A stretch of 62,518 nucleotides of DNA from the NCBI RefSeq assembly GCF_000376565.1, contig NZ_BARG01000100.1:1-62518 (forward strand). Direction: 5' to 3'. The position numbers and the translations under genes are program-made. Below, one piece after another: positions 41,608-49,862 of this stretch (positions are counted from its first letter, which is position 1; each line of letters opens with the position of its first letter). This DNA is from Streptomyces hokutonensis (GTDB lineage Bacteria; Actinomycetota; Actinomycetes; Streptomycetales; Streptomycetaceae). The notes under the pieces are model-generated. The model saw only the letters and a program-made list of their open reading frames with translations. It searched no databases and had not been told where the DNA came from.

Positions 41608-42481
41608 GCAGAGTCATCGACCAGTAGATCATCGCCTCGGCGCTGGTGGTGCGGCGTTCGTAGTCGCGGGCCAGGCGGCGGGTGCGCATCAGGTGGGCGA
41701 AGAGGCGCTCGACGATCCACCGCTTGGGCAGGACCACGAAGCCGTGCATGTCGTCGCTGCGTTTGACGATCGCCAGGACCAGCGCGAGCGCGGTGAGGCA
41801 GTGCTCGACGAGGGGGCCGGTGTAGCCGCCGTCGGCCCAGACCAGCTCCAACCGGTGGTGTGCGTCGGCAACCTGCCCGAGCAGGACCTGGGCGGCGGCG
41901 CGGTCGCCGATGTCCGCGGCGGTGACCATCACCCCCAGCAGCAGACCGAGGGTGTCGACCACGACGTGCCGCTTGCGGCCGTTGACCAGTTTGCCGCCGT
42001 CGAAGCCGCGGCTGTCGGAGCCGACGACGGCGTCCGCCTTGACGGACTGAGAGTCGATCACCCCGGCTGTCAGCTCCGTGTCGCGTCCGTTCCTCTCGCG
42101 GATCCTCGATCGCAGCCGGTCGTGGAACTCCCTGACCAGAGCGTGGTCGCGCCAGCGGCGGAAGAACGCATAGACCCGGTCCCACGGCGGGAAGTCGCCG
42201 GGCATCGCCCGCCACTTGATGCCGTTGTCGACCAGGTAGCGGATCGCATCAAGTATCGCCCGGTGGCAGTACGTCTCCGGCTGTCCGCCCCGGCCGCGCA
42301 GCCAGCCCGGCACCGGCAGCAGCGGCCGGGCCACGGCCCACTCCGTGTCCGTCATGTCCGAGGGATACTGCCGAACACGTTCCGGGTGATCGGCCGCGTT
42401 TCCGAACCGGTGAGCGACACAATCACACGTCGGTGCAGCCGAGTTGAACTCCACCGGCGTGAGCACGTAGAACTGCGGCAA
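41564..42481 (-). CDS. IS5-family transposase
   Basis: The 305-residue protein starts MPQFYVLTPVEF and contains MTDTEWAVARPLLPVPGWLR near residue 43. The DDE residues are in GVIDSQSVKAD, LVWADGGYTGPL and RWIVERLFAHLMRTRRL. Full length for this family. An ATG at 42355 (MTDTEW) is an alternative start. The gene fragment that begins at 42621 just beyond it suggests that this IS truncated a gene on the plus strand. Confidence 0.92.
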   Translation of the reverse strand: MPQFYVLTPVEFNSAAPTCDCVAHRFGNAADHPERVRQYPSDMTDTEWAVARPLLPVPGWLRGRGGQPETYCHRAILDAIRYLVDNGIKWRAMPGDFPPWDRVYAFFRRWRDHALVREFHDRLRSRIRERNGRDTELTAGVIDSQSVKADAVVGSDSRGFDGGKLVNGRKRHVVVDTLGLLLGVMVTAADIGDRAAAQVLLGQVADAHHRLELVWADGGYTGPLVEHCLTALALVLAIVKRSDDMHGFVVLPKRWIVERLFAHLMRTRRLARDYERRTTSAEAMIYWSMTLLMTRRLARPHPQPA

Positions 42482-42620
42482 CAGGGTCTCCTGGATCTCG
42501 GTTGGCTTCGCAACCCCGAGCTACCGAGAGGCCCTGTCTTCATGCCCGCAGCCGGCGCCAACCACCCGATCGAGACTCCCGTTCGACGCACACCCCTCAA
42601 GATCGGAACGACAACAGCTA

Positions 42621-42893
42621 CTGATCTACGGCATTGTCACCGACCTCAGCCGCCACCCCGATGACGAGACCGGCCGGGTAGGCGTCCAGACCCTGATCAA
42701 CCGCCGTGTCAGAACCGTATGGATGGACCTGCGCGACACCGACTACCACGCGGCGGTCCACTGCCACGACGCCGGAATCCCCGTCCGCGTCCAGGGCGCG
42801 CTCACCAGCCCGCCGGGCGGCCACGCCACCATGGAGGTGGACGACTTCGGACCTGACCCCTCGCTGACCGCGGATCAGGTGCAAGGAGCCTGA
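42621..42893 (+). pseudogene. 5'-truncated gene of unknown function
   Basis: The frame LIYGIVTDLSRHPDDETGRV continues GVQTLINRRVRTVWMDLRDT, YHAAVHCHDAGIPVRVQGAL and ends in PDPSLTADQVQGA. It is clearly protein-like but has no start codon or ribosome binding site and begins right after the IS5 region. It is the C-terminal 90 codons of a lost gene; I do not recognise the family. Confidence 0.6.
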
Positions 42894-43577
42894 ACACCGC
42901 CGCATAGCGGATCTCGGCACCCCGGACCAGGGGCTCAGACCTTCCGCACCTCTTCCACGGCTTCCGAGAGGGCCTGCCGAGTTGGCTGTTGGTGCTGCGC
43001 CCAGCGAACCGTTCAAACGGGCGGCGGGCCGCCGTTTGGTCGGCGGCCCGCGTGCCCCTTCCGGGCGGCTCCCCCGCAGCCGCTGGAGCACTCCCTCCAG
43101 GCGGCCGGAGGCGTTGACCACTCCGGCCTCGAAGTTGCCCCGAGGGACAGGCCGGGCTGTCGGCGGCTTCCCCGCGGGTGAGGAAGACAAGCCCGGCGCT
43201 TGTGGGTTGCGCCGCAGGCTCGCTCTACTGCGGGATGGTCCCTCGCGACACGTCCACAGGACACCGGAGGGCTGCTCTCAACCTAGAACGCGTACACAGA
43301 ATCAACTCCCGGCATTCCGGAACTGTTACGCAAACCGACCTCGGGCGCGGCTCAGCCCACACGCGGATCCCTACCATCCATGCGACATCAAAGCCATCGG
43401 TGCTGAATGTCGAACGACTTCCGACTGCGGCTCCAGGCCACTTCTTGGATCCCAAAGACACGCACCCTGCACCCCGTGGACTCGCCCTGGTGGTGCCTGC
43501 CAACATGAGGGAACAAGGTTTTCGGTACTGCTCACCGCGTATTCGCCGAACCAAAGCGGAGAGGCTTGCTGATCGCG
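42894..43577. other. 684-bp stretch without a supportable gene
   Basis: Open frames here are Arg/Ser/Pro-rich and unlike proteins. One feature is a GC-rich pair of copies of GGCGG(G)CCGCCG / GGCGGCCCGC around 43018-43052 that can fold as a hairpin. The stretch near 43240-43560 is noticeably less GC-rich than its surroundings and may be old mobile DNA. Confidence 0.4.
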
Positions 43578-43907
43578 ATGAATCACCCAGACCGAGGGTG
43601 GACGTTCCTGACCAGTCACGCCCGAGTGCTGATGGCCATCGCCCGGGACCCGACCGCTCGGCTGCGAACCCTCGCCGCTACCTGTCAGATCACCGAACGA
43701 GCGGTCCAGGCCATCGTTGCCGACCTCGAACGGGCCGGCTATCTGCACCGGCAACGCGCCGGGCGACGTAACCAGTACGCCCTCAGCCTCGACCGGCCGT
43801 TCCGGCACCCTGCGGAGGATGGCCTCGTCGTCCGCGACCTCGTTGAACTCGCCCTGGACCGTGCGGCTCAGTCGGCGACGGCCTCTGCGTCGGTGACGGT
43901 CTCATAG
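43578..43907 (+). CDS. Winged-helix (MarR-like) DNA-binding protein
   Basis: The 109-residue protein starts MNHPDRGWTFLTSHARVLMA. It has a compact winged helix: LRTLAATCQITERAVQAIVA, then LERAGYLHRQRAGRRNQYAL. This is a common small Streptomyces regulator type of unknown target. TTG 43566 is an alternative start 4 nt behind GGAG. It converges on the STAS gene with a 40-bp overlap. Confidence 0.78.
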   Translation: MNHPDRGWTFLTSHARVLMAIARDPTARLRTLAATCQITERAVQAIVADLERAGYLHRQRAGRRNQYALSLDRPFRHPAEDGLVVRDLVELALDRAAQSATASASVTVS

Positions 43908-44212
43908 ACCCGCAGGATCTGATCCACCCCTGTCATCTGGAGAATCCGCCGTAACGGGTCGGGCACACACGCCAGTACCAGTACGGCTCCGCTGTCGTCC
44001 GCCTGCCGCCAGGCTCCAAGCAGCATGCTCAGCCCGGCTGAGTCACAGAACGAGACACCGGACAGGTCCAGCACGATGAAGCGGTCGCCCCGCGAGAGCA
44101 GTTCCTTCAACTGCGGGCGGAACACCACGTCGGTCACGTAATCCATTTCGCCACTGACCCGCGCTACCAGGCAGCGGCCGGATGTGATCGTCTCGACCGA
44201 GGGGCCGGCCAC
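43868..44212 (-). CDS. STAS-domain anti-sigma factor antagonist
   Basis: The 114-residue protein is a single STAS domain. IVLDLSGVSFCDSAGLSMLL carries Ser58, the usual phosphorylation site, and the first strand is CLVARVSGEMD. GTG 44212 starts it. Members of this BldG/SpoIIAA-like group switch anti-sigma factors by reversible phosphorylation. No kinase is nearby. It is shorter and more canonical than the STAS protein at 1702, and it lies next to two decayed STAS genes. Confidence 0.9.
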   Translation of the reverse strand: MAGPSVETITSGRCLVARVSGEMDYVTDVVFRPQLKELLSRGDRFIVLDLSGVSFCDSAGLSMLLGAWRQADDSGAVLVLACVPDPLRRILQMTGVDQILRVYETVTDAEAVAD

Positions 44213-44547
44213 AGCACTCTCCCAACCGTCCTGTCAGGACACACCGGCGGAATGCACGAAAGGAGCCTACGGCTTCATGCCCGACCCAGGCGCCCTGCCC
44301 AGCATTCCACCCCTGATGGACACGCTCACCGCAACAATCAGCCCGCCGCACACGAAACAGAACGCAGCCCGAACCGGGCTGTTCCATCGCCCCGGCGCCA
44401 GCCAGATTCGCCCGAAGGGACGGCTTATCAGAGTCTGCTCGATTTTGCATGTTCCTTGTTTCTAGGGTGGCTGCGCGTTACCCGAGTCCCCGGTGACGGT
44501 CCCACGACCCACTTCCGGACTCTGGGGGTCTCACCTGAGGAACAGAC
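44213..44547. other. Gap without a supportable gene
   Basis: This 335-bp stretch between the STAS gene and the decayed STAS gene has no protein-like frame. TTGCATGTTCCTTGTTTCTA followed by GGGTGG (about 44445-44470) is a possible promoter for the decayed gene to the right. Confidence 0.35.
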
Positions 44548-44850
44548 ATGGGCATCAACGACGGGCACTCTGACTCCGCCCCGCCCCGAGACAACTCACT
44601 GGCGGACCACCTCCCGCCCCCCCAGGCCGGCACACGAGAAGTTGCCTCGACCGCGGTGTCACCGCGTTCGAGCTCCGCGCAGTCATCGCCCTGAGCAACA
44701 TCACTGAGATCCATGCGCATACCGACGCTGTGACCGCCCGGCACGGTGTCCGCGTCATCGTGGATCTGCGACCGGTGGAGATCCTTTACTGCTGCACCCG
44801 CGGTCTGCTCTGCCGGACCCGACGCAGGGTCCCGGAACGCGACGGCCACC
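44548..44850 (+). pseudogene. Decayed STAS gene (plus strand)
   Basis: ATG 44548 starts a short N-terminus, then the frame shifts. A second frame reads DRGVTAFELRAVIALSNITE, THTDAV-like residues and VRVIVDLRPVEILYCCTRGL then LCRTRRRVPERDGH. That is the anti-anti-sigma pattern in which the canonical DCSGL is now YCCTRGL, so the phospho-Ser is gone. The C-terminal third is missing. Confidence 0.65.
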
Positions 44851-44852
44851 CC

Positions 44853-45071
44853 CTACTGGGGCCGGGAAATAGTGCGGAGCCGCGAGATGGCCCGCTGCAG
44901 ATCGCCGAAGGCGCGTTCTTCCTCTCGCGGGCCGACCCGGGATGCGGTAAGGACACTGTCACGCGCCGCACGGACACGGGTATAGGCGTCGAAGCAGGTG
45001 ATAACTTCCTGGACCGCAAGCTCCTGCGGGGTGGAAGGCGGCGAAGAGGAGGGACCGTTTGGGGATGACAT
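44853..45071 (-). CDS. Small hypothetical protein (72 aa)
   Basis: ATG 45071 starts MSSPNGPSSSPPSTPQELAV, followed by a charged helix pair (ITCFDAYTRVRAARDSV; REEERAFGDLQRAISRLRTI). Amino-acid make-up is protein-like and no family is recognised. It lies between two decayed STAS genes, so it may also be a relic. Confidence 0.4.
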   Translation of the reverse strand: MSSPNGPSSSPPSTPQELAVQEVITCFDAYTRVRAARDSVLTASRVGPREEERAFGDLQRAISRLRTISRPQ

Positions 45072-45279
45072 CGCCAGGCTCTTGTCTCGTTGCAAAGTTA
45101 CGGGGTGGGCAGAAGTGGTGCGTCCAGGAGGCGCTGTAAGCCCAGCGTGCGAAGAACACGCGGGCTGTGGGGCGGGGCATGGGCGATGGAGGAGCGTGTT
45201 CCGGACCGGCGCCCGACGGCTGCGGAAGCCGGCAACACCGCGCACCTCCGGGGCGGGGCAGGTGCCCTTGCCGAGGTCT

Positions 45280-45432
45280 GCTTCCCACTGGGAACCCGAG
45301 GAAGACCCTCAGGAGTTTCCTCCGGACGCGGGGCGCTCTGCTGGAGGTCAGCTCTCCCCGAAGCCGGACGACAGTCCGATCACGATGGCGGAGCGGGAGC
45401 GGCACGGCAAGCCTTCCGGGCGCGACAGATAC
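45280..45432 (-). pseudogene. Decayed STAS gene (minus strand)
   Basis: The frame has PLRHRDRTVVRLRGELTSSR then APRVRRKLLRVFLG, recalling the first half of the STAS protein at 1702 (DHVVVRLSGEITSKNAQDIG; LREFL). The second half of the domain is unrecognisable. The same leader motif as in front of the intact STAS gene lies directly upstream (45433-45459), which confirms common origin. Confidence 0.55.
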
Positions 45433-45459
45433 GTCGCCGACCAGACTTCCCGGCACACC
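45433..45459 (-). promoter_or_regulatory. Leader motif, copy 3 (upstream of decayed STAS gene)
   Basis: On the minus strand GGTGTGCCGGGAAGTCTGGT plus CGGCGAC. It matches copy 1 at 25 of 27 positions. Retention of this motif while the gene behind it has decayed fits recent loss of the gene or a separate role for the RNA. Confidence 0.5.
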
Positions 45460-45726
45460 ACCCACCAATGAACGCGAGATGAGCTGCCACCACAGTACGC
45501 GCCGGCACGGTGACCAGCTCAGTGTGATCTGCCGCGTCCATCGTTCAGGCATCATGCCGACGCAACCCGCAGACCAACCGCACGTACAACACGTTCCACA
45601 CCCGACTACCGCACATCCACGCGGCATCGAATCTCATCGCTGCTGACCTTCAAATGGGTCACCGAATGACTCCCGAGTCAGCGCGAAACGACTCCCAGAG
45701 AGAAGCGACTGCTACAGCCACGCGCG

Positions 45727-45824
45727 GAAGCGGCCTCTCGCTGGGCGTGCACGCGCTGACGTACCGGCTGGAGCGCATCCACCAAATCACCCACGCCAAC
45801 CCCGCCGACCCGGCCCATCACCGT
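45727..45824 (+). pseudogene. PucR C-terminal fragment
   Basis: GRGLSLGVHALTYRLERIHQ-like reading followed by ITHANPADPAHH matches the C-terminal helix-turn-helix of the PucR protein at 4110-5168 (LSLSVRALTYRLERIYQLTG, ANPGDPAHR). Only about 30 codons survive, and at its end the sequence joins the minus-strand membrane-protein relic. Confidence 0.7.
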
Positions 45825-46067
45825 CAGGGCGTACAGCGCCACGCTCGACACCAGCTCGGCAGCACAACCGACCAGGGTGCCGGGGACTTCACCGGGCACG
45901 AAGCCCAACCAGCCTTATCCGCCGACGAGTACGGCGACCGTGGCCGCGAGCAAGGGCCAGGCTCCCCCATTGATCCGCGTCCGGATGCGCCAGGTCCTGC
46001 CGGGCCGGGGATCCCAGGGCCACACGGGCTGGCTCCTGTAGGGGAGTTGGTGCCGGAGATATGCCAT
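45825..46067 (-). pseudogene. Decayed small membrane protein
   Basis: ATG 46067 starts MAYLRHQLPYRSQPVWPWDP, then GGAWPLLAATVAVLVGG, a frameshift, and GFVPGEVPGTLVGCAAELVS. This follows the intact protein at 58521-58796 (HAVWPWDQQPS; GSAWLLPATTVAVLAGGYGW; GIVGAVIGCLFGLVVSGLLY). One frameshift after LVGG separates the halves. Confidence 0.65.
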
Positions 46068-46261
46068 CCGACCGTCCCCCTCCCACGCCTGGCTCACGCT
46101 GTGGAGGAATCCTTCCCCGCGCTCGACGCCGGAACCCACGGACCACCGCCGGGAACTCCGGGCTCCGCTCGGCCGACTACTGCACCGATGGTCCCTGCCT
46201 GAACACGCGCACTCACGGGTGCGTATCCCATCAAAAGCCCTCAAGGAACCGGGAGTTCCTC

Positions 46262-46477
46262 ATGACCCAGAAGCAGTACAACGTCACCGGCATGACCTGC
46301 GAACACTGCGCGGCGAGTGTCAGAGAAGAGGTGTCCGAGGTGGCGGGCGTGAGCGAGGTCATGGTCGACATCGCCGCGAACTCCGTCACCGTGCACGGCA
46401 CGGACCTCGACGACGCGCGGCTTCGCGCGGCCATCGTCGAGGCCGGGTACTCCGTCGCCGACTCGGTCGCCGCCTGA
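46262..46477 (+). CDS. copZ: Copper chaperone, CopZ-like (HMA domain)
   Basis: This 71-residue protein is one heavy-metal-associated domain with the metal motif GMTCEHCAASV (Cys14 and Cys17). It should carry Cu(I) to an exporter or storage protein in the cytoplasm. ATG 46262 has GGGAG 6 nt upstream; the longer open frame upstream is not protein-like. No CopA P-type ATPase is adjacent. A clear terminator follows. Confidence 0.93.
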   Translation: MTQKQYNVTGMTCEHCAASVREEVSEVAGVSEVMVDIAANSVTVHGTDLDDARLRAAIVEAGYSVADSVAA

Positions 46478-46499
46478 CCGACCGGCCGAGCCGGCGTCC

Positions 46500-46530
46500 G
46501 GGCAGGACGACACCACCCGTCGTCCTGCCC
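46500..46530 (+). terminator. Terminator after copZ
   Basis: GGGCAGGACGAC and GTCGTCCTGCCC form a perfect 12-bp stem around ACCACCC, 22 bp after the copZ stop. Confidence 0.75.
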
Positions 46531-46593
46531 GTCCCGGCTCACACGCCGGTCTCCAGCGCCTCGGTCAACTCCGCGTCAGGGGGCGCCTGATGG

Positions 46594-47025
46594 TCAAGGG
46601 CGATCACCGGTGAGCGGGCGGTCGATCACAGCCGTCCGCGCGTCGAACGCAACTGCCATCAGGGCATGGGTGAGCACCTCGCACAGCCCTCCGGAGGCGA
46701 GCGCGAGCAGCCCGGCCTGGTGGCGGATGTCGAGGTGGTTGGTCGGCTCGTCCAGGACCAGGACGTCCGGGTGCTGCGCGAACGCCCGGGTCAGCAGCAC
46801 GCTGTTGGCGTTCATCACCGGGCAGGGCCGTGAAGTGGCGTCCTCGACCGCGAAGGCTGGCCCGTGCGGGATGCGCCCCGCCGCGACGGCCTCGCACGGT
46901 CAACTCGAAGTCACTCTCCCGCCTTTGCGGCAGAGGTGCCACATGCCGGGCCGACCAGGCCGGTGGTCCCGCCCTCGGCCACCGTCAGGTGCGCACCCGC
47001 CACGCCTACGTCCGACAACACAGCG
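46594..47025 (-). pseudogene. ABC transporter ATPase relic (FecE type)
   Basis: Pieces of an iron-type importer ATPase lie in different frames. The N-terminal piece reads LSDVGVAGAHLTVAEGGTTG then LVGPACGTS, a broken Walker A. The C-terminal piece reads LLTRAFAQHPDVLVLDEPTN then HLDIRHQAGLLALA, an intact Walker B/D-loop. The signature region between them and the end of the gene are lost. The intact relative is at 60636-61460. Confidence 0.75.
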
Positions 47026-47165
47026 GAGCCGGGACACCGAGCAGCGAGGTCACCACGCCAACGGGCAACTCCCTCGCGTCCATCGCCGTACGGCAGACGA
47101 TGTCGATCTCCATCAGCACGGCTCCGAGGAGCCCGGAGAGGGGCAGCGGTCGGCGGTAGCAAACC
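47006..47165 (-). pseudogene. FecCD permease relic (C-terminus)
   Basis: The frame LPLSGLLGAVLMEIDIVCRT continues AMDARELPVGVVTSLLGVPA and stops at 47006-47008. Compare the intact permease at 61465 (ELPLGILTALLGAPFFLWLL). It precedes the ATPase relic in the usual permease-ATPase order, so a whole importer operon decayed here. Confidence 0.7.
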
Positions 47166-47253
47166 GGATGCCGACGTACCGGCTCGTCGGCGAACCCCCC
47201 GCACCCTGCATCACCATCCCACTCCCAACTCGGATGTTTACAGGGTCAATTAC

Positions 47254-47871
47254 TCAGATCGCCGCAACGGCGGGTTCGTCCTCCTCGGCCAGCAGGTCGG
47301 TCAAGGTGGCCCGGGCACGTGCCACGCGGGAGCGGACCGTGCCGATCGGGCAGTCGCTCGCCTCGGCCGCCTCCGCGTAGGGCAGGCCCAGCATCTGGGT
47401 GAGGATGAAGGCTTCGCGGCGCTCGTCCGGCAGCGAGGCCAGCAGGTCGAGCAGCGCCACGCCGTCGTCGAAGCCGGGCAGGTCGATCGGCTGAGCCAGC
47501 TCGATCGCCAGCTGCCAGTCCGGTACGTCGGACAGGCGGGGTCTGGCGGCGGCGTACCGGTAGCTGTCGATGACGGCCCGGCGGGCGATCGACAGCAGCC
47601 AGGTGCGCGCCGAGGAGCGGCCCTCGAAGCGATGCAGGCTGCCGAGCGCGCGCAGGAAGGTGTCCTGTGTCAGGTCGTCAGCGGCCTGTGGATCGCCGCA
47701 GAGATGGGCCACGTACCGCTGGACGTCGCGTTGCAGGGCCCGGACGAAGTGCTCGACCGCGTCCGCGTCACCGCTCCGTGCGGCCAGCGCCCACGCGGTG
47801 ATCGCCTCGTCGGGAGATGCCGACTTCGTATCGCCTTTGCCGCGCGCAGCGGGCAGGGCAGGAGTGATCAC
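47254..47871 (-). CDS. ECF RNA polymerase sigma factor
   Basis: The 205-residue sigma factor has region 2 at about 40-105 (DDLTQDTFLRALGSLHRFEG; ARTWLLSIARRAVIDSYRYA) and region 4 at about 140-195 (LPDERREAFILTQMLGLPYA; DCPIGTVRSRVARARATLTD). GTG 47871 is the start. Residues 1-25 are unstructured. No anti-sigma factor gene is adjacent; the next gene upstream on the strand is a Met-rich membrane protein, so a copper-responsive role is possible but is inference. Confidence 0.92.
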   Translation of the reverse strand: MITPALPAARGKGDTKSASPDEAITAWALAARSGDADAVEHFVRALQRDVQRYVAHLCGDPQAADDLTQDTFLRALGSLHRFEGRSSARTWLLSIARRAVIDSYRYAAARPRLSDVPDWQLAIELAQPIDLPGFDDGVALLDLLASLPDERREAFILTQMLGLPYAEAAEASDCPIGTVRSRVARARATLTDLLAEEDEPAVAAI

Positions 47872-48026
47872 CTGGAGTCCTTCTCGGTCATCCGTGATCC
47901 GGACCGAGGCACGCGGAATCGCGGGCGGTCCGGTGAGTGGGGTGAGACAGCCCTACGGCGCTTGCGCGGACGTACGGCCGTGGGCCGGGGCACGCCTCAC
48001 GGGCCGCCTCGGGATACCGGCTGTCC

Positions 48027-48662
48027 TCAGACGACAGCGGTCCGCGGAGGCGGCCCCCGAGAGGTGATCGCGTGGACCAGGAGGAGACGACGCGGCGCCC
48101 GGTCCGACGAGAGGCGGCGCGCGCGAAGGCGCGGTCGGTTCGGAGGCACGGGTAGGGCGAGCAGCAGTCGTAGCGGAGACAGCAGCCGACCGGCCATGGC
48201 GCGCAGGATGCGGAACGCGGCCTTCTCGCCATGGGCCAGCCAGAGCCCGCACAGCAGCGCGGCGAGCAAGTGAGCGAGGAGCATGCCGGTCGAGGGCGTG
48301 TCACCGGCCGACGAGCCCGCCGTGGGCATGGTGTCCATGTGCCCCATGTCCATGGAGCCCGTCCGCATCGAGCCCATGTTCATGTTCGTGGCGGCCGTTG
48401 AACCCGACGCCGACTGGGCGAGCGAGAACGCCGAGTGGAGCACCGCCTGGGTGGCGAGCACGACCGTCACGATCAGCGGTAGCCCGCGCTCACGGCCCGT
48501 CAGGCACCAGCCCGTGGCACCGGCAGCGACGAGCCCGGCGGCCAGTGCACACGCGGGCACGTCGTTCCCGGACATCATGACGTGACCGAGGGAAGCGAGC
48601 ACCACGCAGACGGCCGCGAACACCGCAGACCGTAACGCGCGAGAACACCACCCTGGCCTCAT
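48027..48662 (-). CDS. Membrane protein with Met-rich loop, paralog 1
   Basis: The 211-residue protein has hydrophobic segments at about 12-30, 38-55, 60-80 and 120-150. A Met/His loop follows the third: NMNMGSMRTGSMDMGHMDTM at about 92-111. The C-terminus is basic and ends VHAITSRGPPPRTAVV. Paralogs at 49863 and 57135 share the start (LR.AVFA.VCV), the GRERG loop, a late Leu/Trp helix, and the RGPP ending. Met-rich loops bind Cu(I), so a copper-handling role is likely. Confidence 0.78.
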   Translation of the reverse strand: MRPGWCSRALRSAVFAAVCVVLASLGHVMMSGNDVPACALAAGLVAAGATGWCLTGRERGLPLIVTVVLATQAVLHSAFSLAQSASGSTAATNMNMGSMRTGSMDMGHMDTMPTAGSSAGDTPSTGMLLAHLLAALLCGLWLAHGEKAAFRILRAMAGRLLSPLRLLLALPVPPNRPRLRARRLSSDRAPRRLLLVHAITSRGPPPRTAVV

Positions 48663-49064
48663 GGCGCCTCATCCTGGCACCGGGGCATCGCCTGTCACGT
48701 GATGGTGAGCAAACCCATAGCCGACCACACTCAATCCACAGCATGTGACCCAGGCCATAACAACAGGCTGGAACTCAATGGGAATCCCGACCGACTCTTT
48801 CCAGAGAGAGGGCCTATGGCGCTGGCCGGGGCAACAGCACCTTCCGTCCGCCTGCTGGTGGACGCCATACTCCAGACACGGGAACTCCTCGCCCGAGCCG
48901 TCGAACTGCGCGGGCGGCCTACACCCGCGGAGAGTTCCTTGCCTCCGCCGTACGGAATAGGTCGGAACTCGCGCGGACTGATGGCGCGCTTCACGCGAGG
49001 GACGCTTGCCGCCTGGATGAGCTGCTGTTCTGCCGACGGGTCTCCACCGGCAGAGCAACCCGCG
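48663..49064. other. Gap without a supportable gene
   Basis: This 402-bp stretch has one fairly protein-like plus-strand frame at about 48816-49040 (MALAGATAPSVRLLVDAILQ; TRELLARAVELRGR), but it has no good ribosome binding site and fades into sequence opposite ycnI. It may be a relic. Confidence 0.4.
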
Positions 49065-49823
49065 TCACTCGGCCCGGGACCCGGCGGAGCGACTGCGCAC
49101 CACGGCGAACGCTCCCGCCGCCAGCCCCAGCACACCCACGATCAGTCCGGCGATGCCGAGCCCGCGGGCCGTGGAGTCGTTGTCGGACGCGGTTGACTTG
49201 GAAGTTGCGGCACTGTTGTCGGAACTCTTGGAGGCCGTCGCCGAGGCAGCAGAGGTACTGCTCCCCTCGGCGTCCGCGCCCTTCGCGGTGAGCTTGAGGA
49301 CCGGCGCCGGGTTCTCCGGCTCCTCGCCGCCCGTGGACTCCTCGATCCAGCGGACGACGTTGCCGTCGGAGTAGGTCTGCAACGCCTTGAAAGCCAACTG
49401 GTCGGTGTCGTCGGGCAGTTGGCCGAAGGCGACGTTGAAGTCCTCGTAGTGACCCGGGTCGACCTTGCCACCCGTCCAGGTGATCTCGGAAACGGCGTCG
49501 GTGATGGTGCCGTCGTCGGTCTTGATCGGGGTCTTCAACTTGGTGCTCGTGACCTTCGCGGTCCAGCCGTCCTGCGGGGAGACGAGGACACCGAGGACGG
49601 GGTGGTCGGTGGGCAGATAGACCTGGACCTTGGTGGTGCTGGCCTTGTCCTCCTCGTTGGGGACGCGGAAGGTGATGACTCCGTCCGTGGCGCCCTTGGC
49701 GTAGCTCTCGGGGTGGACGGTGACGTGCGCGGAGGCGGCCCCGGCGGCGGCCAGGACTCCGGCGGTGGCGAGGGCGGCGACGGTGCCTGCGCGGCGCAGG
49801 GTGGTGGTTCGATTCGCGGACAT
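49065..49823 (-). CDS. YcnI-family (DUF1775) copper-binding exported protein
   Basis: The 252-residue protein has a signal peptide (GTVAALATAGVLAAAGAASA, about 13-32), so the mature N-terminus is His-Val (AHVTVHPESY), the YcnI copper brace. The Trp in DGWTAKV is also typical. A Ser/Thr/Ala linker and a C-terminal membrane helix (GLGIAGLIVGVLGLAAGAFA) anchor it outside the membrane. It binds Cu(II). The Met/His membrane gene upstream ends 39 bp before its start, so they form an operon. Confidence 0.93.
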   Translation of the reverse strand: MSANRTTTLRRAGTVAALATAGVLAAAGAASAHVTVHPESYAKGATDGVITFRVPNEEDKASTTKVQVYLPTDHPVLGVLVSPQDGWTAKVTSTKLKTPIKTDDGTITDAVSEITWTGGKVDPGHYEDFNVAFGQLPDDTDQLAFKALQTYSDGNVVRWIEESTGGEEPENPAPVLKLTAKGADAEGSSTSAASATASKSSDNSAATSKSTASDNDSTARGLGIAGLIVGVLGLAAGAFAVVRSRSAGSRAE

Positions 49824-49862
49824 GACTGAGTGGATCTCCGTACTGGTGAAGGGATGTCGGGT

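Noticed and set aside
42618..43190. 190-codon minus-strand ORF
   Set aside because: Low-complexity Gly/Arg/Val composition. The plus strand in the same place encodes a better protein fragment.
48699..49196. 165-codon plus-strand gene opposite ycnI
   Set aside because: Only a middle part looks protein-like, there is no ribosome binding site, and the 3' half is opposite a clearly real gene.
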